Shown one piece after another: positions 1 through 10,090 of a DNA stretch of 64,000 nucleotides. The notes beneath the pieces were generated by a model that was not told where the DNA came from, did no database searches, and worked only from the letters and a program-made list of their open reading frames with translations. A program made the position numbers and the translations under genes. How positions within the stretch are numbered: the first letter of the stretch is position 1; each line of letters begins with the position of its first letter. Origin of the DNA: Christensenella timonensis (lineage in GTDB: Bacteria > Bacillota > Clostridia > Christensenellales > Christensenellaceae); the NCBI RefSeq assembly GCF_900087015.1, contig NZ_FLKP01000002.1:1488001-1552000 (forward strand). The letters run 5' to 3'.

Positions 1-1110
1 CTGATTCTCATTGGAGGACAGGATGCCCTGCAGGTTCTTGTCCGTCTTAGACTTTGCCGATGCCAGAGCCGGATCCTGCCCCACGCCCTGCATCGTGAAG
101 GACTTGTTGTACTGGAACGTGAACTTTGTCATGCAGAAGAGCTTGTCTTTATCGGCAAGCCCATCGGTAAAGCGGAACACGTCCATGAGATCATAGGCGG
201 GATTCCCGATCAGCTCCGCCTTAAACGGCACGTAGTCAACCTTCGAAAGTGCGGTGAGGATTGCCCTTCTCTGTGCGTCCTTTTTCTCCTCCACACCATA
301 CTGGAGGAAGGGATCCGAGCCGATGTTGTAGGTAAGGCCGTCATCCGTATCGAGGGCATAGTAGGATGTGCTCTTCGCATCGATATTCACAACGGAGAGG
401 CCGGTGTATCTGGTTGAGAAATCGGAGAACTCACATCCGGTAAAACGATGTTCGGTGTCGATCTCATCAATCACAGTCTGACCATAAGATTTGACATAGA
501 TCTTCCCATCCCGTCCGGCATAAACATTCGCAGCTATCGATGCAGCAACCCACGAAACAAAGTCCCGCCAGGTTTCGATATCGGATTCGCTGTAAAGGGA
601 AAGCTCATCAGAGCCGTTTGCCATTGCTGCAAACGCTTCACTGGTAGTTCCAAGAGAAAGACCACAGGCTGTACAGGCTGTCAGCATCAGGTTGTAGGCG
701 GTACCGTTGATGGACGTGACGGAGCAGTTCTTATCGAACTTTGCCATGTGATCGTAGGCTTTGATCACCACACCGGAAGCAGTATGTTTCGCAGAGTCTA
801 TGGTGAACACGCCAAGCGGCACATCCTCGAAGCTTCCGTCTGCAAGCCGCATTCCGAAAACCGGTGCGATCTCCTGGTCCTTCCAGCTATACCGAGGAAT
901 CTGCAGGTTCATGAGCGTCACATCTAGTTCCCCGATGTAGACCTGTCCGATCTGAACGGAAGAATCATCCGAGCACTGGTTCGTGATGGAGAAGGATCCG
1001 GATAGGATGTTGTCATCCGTAAAGGACACCCTCCCGACTTTTCCAGTCATCCGGAATCTCTGAACGGGCTGCTTCATGGCAGTCTTGTATTGTTCACTTA
1101 CAGCGTACAT
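1..1110 (-). CDS. Phage tail-tip / prophage endopeptidase tail protein (partial, C-terminus off the left edge)
   Basis: The frame is open from an ATG at 1110 to the left edge, about 370 codons, so the C-terminal part is missing. The start has a GGAGG seven bases upstream and the protein begins MYAVSEQYKTAMKQPVQRF. It lies directly after the tape measure and a short tail gene, the usual place for the tail-associated lysin or baseplate protein of Firmicutes siphophages. The sequence (N-terminal beta-rich part, then a region with TRYTGLSVVNIDAKS and GDPALASAKSKTDKNL-like segments) fits the family usually annotated as phage tail protein or prophage endopeptidase tail. Catalytic residues cannot be judged because the end is outside the window. 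Confidence 0.7.
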   Translation of the reverse strand, partial: MYAVSEQYKTAMKQPVQRFRMTGKVGRVSFTDDNILSGSFSITNQCSDDSSVQIGQVYIGELDVTLMNLQIPRYSWKDQEIAPVFGMRLADGSFEDVPLGVFTIDSAKHTASGVVIKAYDHMAKFDKNCSVTSINGTAYNLMLTACTACGLSLGTTSEAFAAMANGSDELSLYSESDIETWRDFVSWVAASIAANVYAGRDGKIYVKSYGQTVIDEIDTEHRFTGCEFSDFSTRYTGLSVVNIDAKSTSYYALDTDDGLTYNIGSDPFLQYGVEEKKDAQRRAILTALSKVDYVPFKAELIGNPAYDLMDVFRFTDGLADKDKLFCMTKFTFQYNKSFTMQGVGQDPALASAKSKTDKNLQGILSSNENQ

Positions 1111-1125
1111 GAAGCGCCTCCTTTC

Positions 1126-1494
1126 TTAGAACTCTTCCAGATCGAAGCTTACGGTGTAGAGTCCATTCGTTCCTCTCGTCTTTTCCGAGTTCTTCTCAGG
1201 ACCGGTTTTGAAATTTCGCATCCGCATTGTCCGGGTCTTATAGTCCTGTGTTTTCAGGTCATATAGCTTCACCTGAATGGAATCCTTGTCCCGGAACTCA
1301 GCAAACTTTGCAGCCCAGCGGCTGGAACATTTAAAAGAAGCAGAAACGGAGAGCTTGTCATATCTTGTGACAATCACCTGATCCGTTCCTGCCTCGGTTT
1401 GATTGGTATTTTCGATAACAGCGTAGCTTTCTTCCCAGCTTTCCGGAGTGAAGAGCTTAACGTCATCGAAATAAATCGGATATTCGCTCAGCAT
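1126..1494 (-). CDS. Small phage tail protein in the distal-tail position
   Basis: A 122-residue protein encoded between the tape measure and the tail-tip gene, with GGAGG seven bases before its ATG. It starts one base after the tape-measure stop, so the two are translationally close. Position suggests a role equivalent to the distal tail (Dit) protein, but at 122 residues it is shorter than typical Dit proteins and I see no diagnostic motif. It is mostly charged, with no signal peptide or membrane segment. Function is inferred from gene order only. Confidence 0.6.
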   Translation of the reverse strand: MLSEYPIYFDDVKLFTPESWEESYAVIENTNQTEAGTDQVIVTRYDKLSVSASFKCSSRWAAKFAEFRDKDSIQVKLYDLKTQDYKTRTMRMRNFKTGPEKNSEKTRGTNGLYTVSFDLEEF

Positions 1495-4146
1495 TTATCT
1501 CCCTCCTGACCGGTAGTTCACTCGCTGCTGTGCTTTTACGACCAGTTCCTCGATTCGTTCATTCCCGATATAAACCGGGATCACGATATCTCCCCCGCCA
1601 GCTCCGACAAGGGCTCCCTGCACAATCTCAGCCAGTTTGTCAGTACCGACGACCGCTTCCTGCCCGGCTTCACCACCACCGAGAAGTCTGCCACCTGCAG
1701 CGCCGAAGATGGTGGGGCTGTTTAAGATGTAGGCATCGTCCATGGCCTTCTTGTACCAGTCAACTGACAGATGCGGCACAGAAGGAGGATTCAAAGAGAG
1801 ACTGCCACTGATGGAGAAATGTGGAAGTTTGATATGCGGAAGCTGGAGATGGCATCCGGCGAAGAATCCTTTGATTCGGTCAAGACCGCCGCTTACGATG
1901 CCCTTGGCGTTTTCAATCATCGAGGAGAAGGCTCCCTTGATATCGCCAAGTTTGCCTCGGGCAGCAGATAAAGCATCACCGAGTTTGCCGCCAGTCAGAT
2001 CATTGATCTTGGAAAATCCTGCTTCCCAGATCGATTTATAAGCATCCACAGCTGTCCCGATGATGCCTTTGATGCCGCCGCCATGTGATTCAACGGAAGA
2101 CTGAATGGCATCCCAAGTGGTCCCGGTTTTGGTCTTTACCGTATCCCATGCAGTGCTGATGGTCGTTTTGACATTCTCAAAGGCAGTGCTGGCTGTTGAT
2201 TTAATGCCGTTCCATGCACCGGAGAGGGTAGTGGTAATTCCACTCCAAGCAGAAGATGCTGCTCCACTGATTGTAGTCCAGGTATTTCCGAGAAAATCCG
2301 AAATGCCAGTAAAGACCGTGGTAGCTGTCGTGCTGATCCCTTCCCAGAGTCCTGTGAAGAAGCCGCTGATCCCATTCCACACAGTCTCAGTCACAGACTG
2401 GATTCCATCCCAGAGCCCGGAAAAGAAGTCGCCGAGGCCTTCACCAATGCTCTGTACACCAGAGCAAACGGTAGACCAGACGCCGCCGAACCACTCAGAG
2501 ATTTCTCCCCAGTGCTTCACAATCTCAATCACCGCAACTACAGCAGCCACCACCGCCGCGATGATTCCAATGATCGGAAGAATCGGAACGGAAACTGCTG
2601 TGATCGCCGGGATCGCTGTTGTGGAAAGAAAGCCGGCCAGCTTTCCGACCACACTTGTGACGGAACCCACAGCGGTGACAACCTTGCCGACACCGACGAC
2701 GACCGGACCAACAGCTGCAGCGATGAGCGCTGCTTTTACGATGGCTTCCTGCATGCCCGGGGATAATCCGTCCCATGCATCCTTGAGTCCGGTCACCACG
2801 TCTTTGATCTGCGTCATGGCTTCAGTGATCATCGGTGCAGAAGCATCGACGATTTCTGCGCCGAGGTCTTTCAGGTTGTTCATCACAACCGTCATCTGAT
2901 CCAGAGGATCCAGAGTTTCGTTGAAGGTATTCTCTACGGATCCTGCATAATCTCCGAGAGTAGAGGACAGGTCATCGAGGGAGAGCTTGCCACTCTGCAC
3001 AGCGTTATAGATGGCACCACCAGCACGAGAGCCGAACAGGTCGTATGCTGCCTGTAGCTTCTCCGTGTCACTCTGATTGCTGTTCATCGTTTTGGAGAAG
3101 TCCTTCAATGCATCACTGAGGGATTGACCGTTCTTCGTTGCAACCTTCTGCGCTTTGGTGAGGCCAGTGAGCATTGTCGAGGTATCCAGACCAGACATCT
3201 CGACGGCGCCCATGAAGCCTGCTGCCTGTTCTGCCGAAAGTCCCATCGCCTGAAACTGTCCGGCATTCTTCGAGAGATCCTGCGAGAGTGTATCCATCGA
3301 TACACCAGTTGCCTGCCCGACCTGGTTTAAAGCATCGAGAAGGTTTCCGGCATCGGAAGAATCCTGCCCGAAAGCATTGAGGACGGACGAGACGTTATCG
3401 ACCGAGGTGGATACATCCGTCGAATTCAGCGTGGCGAACTCTACGAACTTTGTGGAGAGCTCCTCGAGTGCATCTCCGGTAAGCCCGAATCTCGTGTTCA
3501 CTTCGCCGATGGCATCACCAGCAGTCTGAAAATCAGTCGGGATCGTCTCGGCGATGGACTTGGCGCGTTTCTGCATGTCCTCGAGGGCAGCACCTGAAGC
3601 TCCGGTTTTCTCGGTGACTGTATCGAGAGCTTCATCGACTTCTTTCCATGCTGCAACCGAAGCGCCTGCAGCGGCAGCGACCGGAACCGTGATGCCCTTG
3701 GTAAGTCCTTCCCCGACATCACTGACCTTGCCGCCGACTTCCTTCATCTTGTCACCGGCGACCTGCAACTGCTGACTGGCGACAGAGCCGAACTTCTTAT
3801 ATTCGTCCTCCAGACCTTCGAGGGACTGCTTTGTCGCTTCGATCTCCCGGGTGAGCGCTTCCTGCTGTTTCTGCGTCTCCTCGGTCTGCGGCCCTGCCTT
3901 GAGCTGAGCTAAGGCTTCCTTCTCCTCAGCCAGCTTCCTCTTCGTGGCATCGATGGCGTCAGTTAGATATTTCTGCTTCTGTGCAAGAAGATCGGCATTA
4001 CCCGGATCCATCTTCAGGAGCTTGTTTACATCCTTCAGATTGCTCTGGGTATCACGGATTTCCTTGTTTACACCTTTCAGGGCGTTGGAGAGCTTGGTAG
4101 TATCGCCATCCAGCTCAATCGTTATGCCCTTGATACGATCTGCCAT
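1495..4146 (-). CDS. Phage tail tape measure protein
   Basis: An 883-residue protein that sets tail length and is packed in the tail tube. Features seen: an N-terminal coiled coil (residues about 10-120, rich in K, E, Q), a TP901-type tape-measure core (about 150-430), hydrophobic segments around 470-545 (VVVGVGKVVTAVG, IIGIIAAVVAAVVAVIEIV), then a run of imperfect Trp/Gly repeats (WNGISGFFTGLWEGIS and relatives, about 555-680). Start chosen at 4146 behind GGAGG. It follows the chaperone genes G and GT, as in nearly all long-tailed phages. From the known relation of about 0.15 nm per residue the tail would be roughly 130 nm, which is an inference. Confidence 0.93.
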   Translation of the reverse strand: MADRIKGITIELDGDTTKLSNALKGVNKEIRDTQSNLKDVNKLLKMDPGNADLLAQKQKYLTDAIDATKRKLAEEKEALAQLKAGPQTEETQKQQEALTREIEATKQSLEGLEDEYKKFGSVASQQLQVAGDKMKEVGGKVSDVGEGLTKGITVPVAAAAGASVAAWKEVDEALDTVTEKTGASGAALEDMQKRAKSIAETIPTDFQTAGDAIGEVNTRFGLTGDALEELSTKFVEFATLNSTDVSTSVDNVSSVLNAFGQDSSDAGNLLDALNQVGQATGVSMDTLSQDLSKNAGQFQAMGLSAEQAAGFMGAVEMSGLDTSTMLTGLTKAQKVATKNGQSLSDALKDFSKTMNSNQSDTEKLQAAYDLFGSRAGGAIYNAVQSGKLSLDDLSSTLGDYAGSVENTFNETLDPLDQMTVVMNNLKDLGAEIVDASAPMITEAMTQIKDVVTGLKDAWDGLSPGMQEAIVKAALIAAAVGPVVVGVGKVVTAVGSVTSVVGKLAGFLSTTAIPAITAVSVPILPIIGIIAAVVAAVVAVIEIVKHWGEISEWFGGVWSTVCSGVQSIGEGLGDFFSGLWDGIQSVTETVWNGISGFFTGLWEGISTTATTVFTGISDFLGNTWTTISGAASSAWSGITTTLSGAWNGIKSTASTAFENVKTTISTAWDTVKTKTGTTWDAIQSSVESHGGGIKGIIGTAVDAYKSIWEAGFSKINDLTGGKLGDALSAARGKLGDIKGAFSSMIENAKGIVSGGLDRIKGFFAGCHLQLPHIKLPHFSISGSLSLNPPSVPHLSVDWYKKAMDDAYILNSPTIFGAAGGRLLGGGEAGQEAVVGTDKLAEIVQGALVGAGGGDIVIPVYIGNERIEELVVKAQQRVNYRSGGR

Positions 4147-4203
4147 AGCTCATCACCTCCTGAAAAACGGCATGAAAATAGCACCGGCTTTTACCGATGC
4201 TGA

Positions 4204-4745
4204 TTAAAACGAATCGAAATCCTGCTGCGTTGCAACCTGCCTGTACTCGTCATCACAGAGATCATTTCCGGATTCAATGATCATATCCATCACGAGTCCT
4301 TCCTCCACGTTGTCGAGTTCCTCTAAGGAAAAGCCCAGCTGTTTGGCACGCAGCATAAACACAGCCGTGTTTACTTCCCGTTCAGTTGGGCGACTTCTTT
4401 TTTTGGCTTTGAGGTTGTCCTTCTGGAGCCAAGGTAGAGAGTAACGAACTCCTGCATGTGAAGGAAGAGTTCTGCGCCATCGAACTGGTCTGCCCAGGTA
4501 AGGAAAGCATCTACGCTCAGATGATTCATATCCTTCTTTTCTGCCTGTGCATTCATGATGAAAGCGAGTTTGTCACCGACTGTCATATCGGTTTGATCAT
4601 CCTCGCTGTTTTCCATCTTGTTCAAGAGGATCATCAGATCCTGATGGAATACCTGCTTAAAGCGGTAGGCTGTTGTTCCCGTTGCGAGAAACGGGAAATT
4701 CTGCTCCGACCCATCACTGAGCCGGAGCGAAATCTCCTGATACAT
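4204..4745 (-). CDS. Tail assembly chaperone, frameshifted long form (gpGT-like)
   Basis: A minus-one slip on the A7 run at 4404-4398 joins the first 116 codons of the short chaperone to a second frame. That frame continues as RSRPTEREVNTAVFMLRAKQ and ends at TAA at 4206-4204. The total length is 180 residues. The extension is acidic (LEELDNVEEG) and has no own ribosome binding site. The plus-one alternative hits a stop after four codons, so only minus-one is productive. G/GT frameshifting is conserved in tailed phages and the T part recruits the tape measure. The frameshift itself is inferred from the open second frame, position and slippery run. Confidence 0.78.
4371..4745 (-). CDS. Tail assembly chaperone, short form (gpG-like)
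   Basis: A 124-residue protein encoded between the major tail protein and the tape measure, the standard place of the lambda G-type chaperone that keeps the tape measure soluble. It starts with AAGGAGG upstream of ATG at 4745. Near its end the frame reads CCA AAA AAA GAA, a slippery A7 run, and stops eight codons later. Ribosomes that slip back one base continue into a further 64 codons (see the GT entry). The protein is acidic and mostly helical, with no recognised catalytic motif, as expected for this family. Confidence 0.8.
   Translation of the reverse strand: MYQEISLRLSDGSEQNFPFLATGTTAYRFKQVFHQDLMILLNKMENSEDDQTDMTVGDKLAFIMNAQAEKKDMNHLSVDAFLTWADQFDGAELFLHMQEFVTLYLGSRRTTSKPKKEVAQLNGK
4398..4404 (-). 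promoter_or_regulatory. Programmed minus-one frameshift slippery heptamer (A AAA AAA)
   Basis: Seven A on the coding strand followed by G, read in the zero frame as CCA AAA AAA GAA. This is the only homopolymer of this size in the chaperone gene and lies eight codons before its stop, and the minus-one frame is open for 64 codons afterwards. Confidence 0.72.
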
Positions 4746-4760
4746 GATCGTTCCTCCTTA

Positions 4761-5714
<954 letters not shown>

Positions 5715-5715
<1 letters not shown>

Positions 5716-6086
5716 CAGCTTTTCAACTCCTTCTCAATCTCGTCAGATAGCTTTCCGGTGATGTCTTCCTCCACGGTCGAGATATGCGGGATCCCATCAA
5801 CACGACCTCCGCCACGCTTGGCATGACCTTTTTCCAGAAGATGGGTGAGTCCATAGATCTTGTTATGAACGACGACTTCAGCGCCGACAGCCGTTTCCTT
5901 CTGAACTGTGGATCGCCAACTCTTGGCGTACTTGCCTCTGCGCTTGGGTGATTTTTCCTTCAGTTCCTTTACAGCTTCCTTGCCGGCATCCTTGATTTCC
6001 TGCTTTACAACATCGTTCACATCCTCCACGTAGTCGGAGAGTGTCTTCTCAACCGTTGCAGCAAGATCGTCTGCTTTTATCTTCAT
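5715..6086 (-). CDS. HK97 gp10 family head-tail joining protein
   Basis: A 123-residue protein with the family pattern: helical N-terminus, then SPKRRGKYAKSWR, HNKIYGLTHLLEKGHAKRGGG and a helical C-terminus. The phrase T-HLLEKGHA-R is the most recognisable part of the gp10 family. It probably forms part of the neck. It overlaps the head-closure gene by four bases and the tail-completion gene by one, so the neck genes are translationally coupled. Confidence 0.85.
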
Positions 6087-6415
6087 CGCTTCACCTTCTC
6101 ACATCGGAATTTCAGACTTCGGTGATGGAATCCCATCGGGTCTATCGCCGTCACGTTGTAGAGATCATCGTCGTGTCGGATCCTGAGCTTCGTGGAGTCG
6201 AGCCCTTCGAGGCATTCCGCATACCGGACCGTGAAATCAAGTGCCTCCGTACTGTTCGTGGTTCCAGCTTCCTGTTTCTCTGAGCCGTCGCTTTGAACTG
6301 GCGTTGCCCAGCAGGTGAAAAAGTCCGTCCACGCATTGGTGTGGTTTCCGTACTTGTCCTTCACGATTTCATTTTTCTGAATCGTGATGCGGATGTTCAT
6401 GCCTGCAATGTTCAT
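6083..6415 (-). CDS. Phage head closure protein (SPP1 gp16-type)
   Basis: A 110-residue head-closure protein, the ring that seals the packaged capsid below the connector. Family features: IRITIQKNEIVKDKYGNHTN near the N-terminus, FFTCWATPV, a central FTVRY, and YNVTAIDPMGFHHRSLKF at the C-terminal end. The start at 6415 overlaps the stop of the connector gene (TGATG). An alternative ATG lies five codons in. It lies in the expected order capsid, connector, closure, gp10, terminator, tail. Confidence 0.87.
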   Translation of the reverse strand: MNIAGMNIRITIQKNEIVKDKYGNHTNAWTDFFTCWATPVQSDGSEKQEAGTTNSTEALDFTVRYAECLEGLDSTKLRIRHDDDLYNVTAIDPMGFHHRSLKFRCEKVKR

Positions 6416-6684
6416 CAGAATCCAGGGCTCCTTTCTCCAAACAGAATGGCGCGGAGGGTAAGAATCAGTGCGTGATGGTCTGCTTCCTCCCGGTGCTCAT
6501 TTAAGTAAGCGAGGGCATAGAGAACAGCAGCCATGACGAGAGGGCTGTCACTGTCGTCGAGCGAGTCCTTCCTCAGCACATCAGCTACCAGGCGTTCTGC
6601 TGCGGAGATCTCGCTTTGCAGGAGTGCATCTTCATCCGAATAATCAATCCGGAGATATTTCTTGGCGTCCTCAAGCTTTACCAT
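6415..6684 (-). CDS. Head-tail connector protein (gp6-like)
   Basis: An 89-residue protein from the ATG at 6684, which has GGAGG four bases upstream; an upstream ATG at 6696 overlaps that ribosome binding site and is less likely. The opening MVKLEDAKKYLRIDYSDEDA and the internal helix ISAAERLVADVL are typical of the gp6-like connector family that docks below the portal. It follows the capsid gene after a short gap. Confidence 0.83.
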   Translation of the reverse strand: MVKLEDAKKYLRIDYSDEDALLQSEISAAERLVADVLRKDSLDDSDSPLVMAAVLYALAYLNEHREEADHHALILTLRAILFGERSPGF

Positions 6685-6705
6685 AAGCACCTCCATAATG
6701 ATATG

Positions 6706-6728
6706 GACCGGAGTGATTGGCTCCGGCC
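6706..6728 (-). other. Small hairpin between capsid and connector genes
   Basis: CCGGAG at 6708-6713 and CTCCGG at 6721-6726 form a perfect six-base-pair stem with a seven-base loop, just after the capsid stop. There is no T run on the minus strand, so it is more likely an RNA-processing or stability hairpin than a full terminator. Confidence 0.4.
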
Positions 6729-6753
6729 CCGTTACTAGTTAAGAGGGAATCCG

Positions 6754-7950
6754 TCAGGCGGATGCTCCAGCCTTCAGAATCTGCACGGCTTCCGGCAGCA
6801 CGAGCTTGCCGTCAACACGCTCCTTGGCGACGTAGCCGATCATTCCGTTGCCTGCGAAAAGCTCACGGAGTTCCTGAACGGAACGAGTGCCACGGTCTCC
6901 GATGTTGTAGTAGGAGAAGTCGCCGAATGCGATGGCAGGCTTTCCAGCTTCCAGCGCCGGAGCATAAGCAGAGGTTAGAACGGAATATCCGCAGAGACGA
7001 TCCGGTTCACCGGCAGTGTAGGAAGGCTGCCAGATGTACGCGCCGTTCGAATCCTTGAGCTTGCGGAGAACTGCAAGTGTGGAATCGTTTAAAATGAAGC
7101 GGGCATTCTTGCGGTACGGACGCTTAAGAGCGTAGATGAGGGAGATGATGTCATCTGCAGTAAGCTTGGTTCCCGAAAGCGTGACGCCGGTCTGACCGCC
7201 GCCAGTCTCAGCGAAGATGCCGGTCGGCTTGCCCTTGCCGTCACCGTTCAAGAAAGCATCTTCCTCGGCATTGCCGATGGCCTTTCCGAAGGTATCGATG
7301 ATGTAGTTCTCAAGATTGAAGGCGTTGTCGTAGAGCAGCTCCTCCGTTACCTTGATGGCTACGTGCAGCTTGTGGGCATCGAGGATCACCTGATCGAAGG
7401 TGGCATCACCGAAGGTAAGCTCCTGACCTTCCTCAATCCACGCTGCTGCAGGTTTGGTGGCTGCGATGTTGATCTTGTGCTCACCGGAAGTGGTAATGGT
7501 GGTCGCAAGTCCACGGAAGATGTTCTCTTCCTCCAGCTTATCGATGAGACGGGAATCCCATTCCTCCGGAACAAGGTAGCCGCCGTTCGCGTCATTGCCT
7601 TCCTCCAGAACATCGGATACCTGGTGGAATCCGGTACGCATGGCAGCGATCATTGCCTTGGCGTATGCGTGAGAAGCACGGCCTTTTTTCTCCGGCTCGT
7701 CCTTTACGCCGGCTCCCGGCTTTCCAGTGAGGGGAGAAGCGGTCGGCTTTCCCATCTGCTCCTCAATAGCTGCCTGTCTGTTCAGACGGTCGATTTCCTT
7801 GGTGTAGTCGGTGATTTCCTTCTCCATGCGGTCGTAGGTTTCACCGTCCTCCTGAGAGAGAAGTCCGTCGGTGTTTCTGTGAGAGTCAAGGAAGGCTTTT
7901 GCAGCTTCCCATGCCTTTGCTCTCTTGTTCATAAGCTCCTGTAAAGTCAT
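6754..7950 (-). CDS. HK97-type major capsid protein
   Basis: A 398-residue coat protein with the HK97 layout: an N-terminal coiled-coil scaffold (delta) region (residues about 1-85), a linker, then the folded coat domain from about 105. The coat part shows NGGYLVPEEWDSRLIDKLEE, KVTEELLYDN, GKPTGIFAETGG and GDFSYYNIGDRGTRSVQELR, all characteristic. The delta region is presumably removed by the protease encoded just upstream. The start has AAGGAGG nine bases before ATG. The gene is full length for the family. Confidence 0.95.
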   Translation of the reverse strand: MTLQELMNKRAKAWEAAKAFLDSHRNTDGLLSQEDGETYDRMEKEITDYTKEIDRLNRQAAIEEQMGKPTASPLTGKPGAGVKDEPEKKGRASHAYAKAMIAAMRTGFHQVSDVLEEGNDANGGYLVPEEWDSRLIDKLEEENIFRGLATTITTSGEHKINIAATKPAAAWIEEGQELTFGDATFDQVILDAHKLHVAIKVTEELLYDNAFNLENYIIDTFGKAIGNAEEDAFLNGDGKGKPTGIFAETGGGQTGVTLSGTKLTADDIISLIYALKRPYRKNARFILNDSTLAVLRKLKDSNGAYIWQPSYTAGEPDRLCGYSVLTSAYAPALEAGKPAIAFGDFSYYNIGDRGTRSVQELRELFAGNGMIGYVAKERVDGKLVLPEAVQILKAGASA

Positions 7951-7963
7951 AATATTTTCCTCC

Positions 7964-8812
7964 TTAGATGAACTGTTTCATGAGATCGAGTCTCTTTTCG
8001 AGGTCATCGACCCTGTGTAAGTGAGTGGTATCTTTGGCCTGCGGGGTTGCAGGGTGGTTCCTTGCGTAGTCGCAGAGTTTCTTATTGATCGCTGCTGCCA
8101 CCTGGTAGCGGGAGAAAAGCATGCCGGAAGGCTGCTCTTCATTCTCCTCTGACGACTCGTCCGGTTTCTCATCGCCCTCGGATGGCTCATCCTCTTCGTC
8201 AGGCTCAGGTACTGTTTTGGTACCGTAGAGTTCGTCGCGCTCGATCATGCCGTCTGCAAAGTGAAGCTCCACAGCCTTGCCGGCATCCATCCAGGTCTCC
8301 TCATCCATGAGTTTCGAGAGCTTGTTTCTCGAAAGACCGGTCTTTGCCTGATAGGCATTGATGATGGAATCCTTCACCTCGGAGAGCATCTGGATGGCTT
8401 TCTGCATTTCTGCCGTGTCACCCATCGCAACAGTGCTCGGGTTATGGATCATGATCATCGAGACAGGAGAGACGAGAACCGTATCGCCTGCCATTGCAAT
8501 GACGGACGCTGCCGATGCAGCAAGACCGTCTACCTTGACGGTGACCTTTCCCTTGTAGTCACGGAGCATGTTGTAGATCTGAGCTGCCGCGAAGCAGTCG
8601 CCTCCGGGGCTGTTTACCCAGACGGTGATGTCGCCGGTTCCGTTCTCAAGATCGGAACGAAAAAGAGCCGGGGTGACGTCATCGTCAAACCACGACTCTT
8701 CAGCGATTGTTCCGTTTAAGAACAAGGTTCTTGATTCAGTTGTTTCGCTTGGATTTTCCGGTACGGGCGTTTTGTTTCTTACCCATTTCCAGAACTTCTT
8801 CTGTGGATTCAT
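7964..8812 (-). CDS. ClpP-like head maturation protease
   Basis: A 282-residue prohead protease of the ClpP/S49 type. The ATG at 8812 has an ideal AGGAGG six bases upstream and gives MNPQKKFWKWVRNKT; an upstream in-frame ATG at 8851 lies inside the portal gene and is less likely. Seen: WVNSPGGDCFAAAQIYNML (oxyanion region), DGLAASAASVIAMAGD with the nucleophile Ser, and IMIHNPSTVAMGDTAEMQKA with the catalytic His. The C-terminal third is Glu/Pro-rich. The gene overlaps the end of the portal gene by about 77 bases. Confidence 0.92.
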   Translation of the reverse strand: MNPQKKFWKWVRNKTPVPENPSETTESRTLFLNGTIAEESWFDDDVTPALFRSDLENGTGDITVWVNSPGGDCFAAAQIYNMLRDYKGKVTVKVDGLAASAASVIAMAGDTVLVSPVSMIMIHNPSTVAMGDTAEMQKAIQMLSEVKDSIINAYQAKTGLSRNKLSKLMDEETWMDAGKAVELHFADGMIERDELYGTKTVPEPDEEDEPSEGDEKPDESSEENEEQPSGMLFSRYQVAAAINKKLCDYARNHPATPQAKDTTHLHRVDDLEKRLDLMKQFI

Positions 8813-10073
8813 CTGAGTCCTCCTTATTTTCTGATTCTGTATTCTTCTCATACGCGGATCCTGCGTCAGCGAGTTTTACGACATTTCCGTTCAGGACGTG
8901 AAGGTTGCCGCCTTCCTCATCAGAAAGCAGGTCCATGTTTTCAAGCTCTCTCACATCATTGATGGAGTAGATGCCGTTCTGAATGCCGGTGGCGTAGCCG
9001 CTCATCCGGCTGCCGTAATCTCCTCGAAGCAGGCCGTCCACGTTGAAGCGGATGAAGTAGTTTTCCTTTTCCTGCGGAAGCAGGAGAGAGCGCTGCATCG
9101 ACTGTTCCCAGCGGACGAGCCACGGCTCCAGCGTATAAGTGACAAATTCCAGTGACTGCTCCTCAATGTTTGAGAAGGTTGCATGCTCCAGATCACCGAT
9201 GAGGTGGGGTGGAATCCGGAAGATCCTTGCAATCTCATCCAGCTGGAATTTCCGAGTCTCCAGAAACTGCGCCTGTTCGGGCGAGATGGAGATCGGGGTA
9301 TAAGTCATGCCCTCCTCTAAGATCGCGACCTTGTTGGCCTTGTGGCTTCCTCCGAAGCCCGCTTCCCAAGAGGAGCGGATCTTCTCCGGATCCTTTACCG
9401 TCCCGGGCATGGAAAGCACGCCGGACGGATTCGCGCCGTTCTTAAAGAAGGACGCGCCGTATTCTTCGGTTGCCATTGCCATGCCGATGGAGTTCTTCGC
9501 CATCGCGATAGGGGAGTAACCGACAAGGCCGTCAAAGCCAAGACCGGGAACATGCAGCACTTCCTCCGGGGAGAGCCGGACCGTTCCGGTTTTCATCGTG
9601 GGAGCATCCGAGGTATTCATCTGGTACTCATAGTAGATGTGGCCGTTCTCATCACGGTCCACACGCATCCGGTTTGCCATCAGAGGATATAGCCCTACGA
9701 CTTCACCGCGTCCGTTCCTTATGATCTGTGCGTAAGCGTTGCCCCAGAGGAGCAGATGCGTCATCAAAGTTTCCCGGAAGATATACGATGTCATTTCCGG
9801 ATTCGGCTCATCATGTAAAAGCCGGTAAAGCGGATGTTTCACAGCTTTCACCTTGCTGCCTTCCTCTGTGTATTCATAGAGGTGAAGCGGCAGGCTTGCG
9901 ATGGCCTCCGAGAGAACACGGACGCAGGCATAGACTGCTGAGATCTGCATGGCAGATCGTTCCGTTACGGTATTGCCGGAAGTCGTGCCGCCGAAGTAGT
10001 AGCGATAGCCGGACCCGTTCGTGGAGTTCTGCGGCTTATCTCTGGATTTAAATAGTTTTGAAAAGATGCTCAT
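8736..10073 (-). CDS. Phage portal protein (HK97 family)
   Basis: A 445-residue portal that forms the dodecameric DNA channel of the head. Family features: ISAVYACVRVLSEAIASLPL near the N-terminus, LLLWGNAYAQIIRNGRGEV, the FFKNGANPSGVL segment and FQLDEIARIFRIPPHLIGDL. The C-terminal tail is Lys/Glu-rich. GGAGG lies five bases before the ATG. It sits between large terminase and protease in the usual order. Confidence 0.94.
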   Translation of the reverse strand: MSIFSKLFKSRDKPQNSTNGSGYRYYFGGTTSGNTVTERSAMQISAVYACVRVLSEAIASLPLHLYEYTEEGSKVKAVKHPLYRLLHDEPNPEMTSYIFRETLMTHLLLWGNAYAQIIRNGRGEVVGLYPLMANRMRVDRDENGHIYYEYQMNTSDAPTMKTGTVRLSPEEVLHVPGLGFDGLVGYSPIAMAKNSIGMAMATEEYGASFFKNGANPSGVLSMPGTVKDPEKIRSSWEAGFGGSHKANKVAILEEGMTYTPISISPEQAQFLETRKFQLDEIARIFRIPPHLIGDLEHATFSNIEEQSLEFVTYTLEPWLVRWEQSMQRSLLLPQEKENYFIRFNVDGLLRGDYGSRMSGYATGIQNGIYSINDVRELENMDLLSDEEGGNLHVLNGNVVKLADAGSAYEKNTESENKEDSDESTEEVLEMGKKQNARTGKSKRNN

Positions 10074-10090
10074 TCATACCTCCTGCATGA

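Noticed and set aside
2105-2899. 264-codon plus-strand open frame opposite the tape measure
   Set aside because: It lies fully antisense to a well-supported gene, has Pro/Thr/Ser-rich low-complexity composition typical of a shadow frame and no ribosome binding site.
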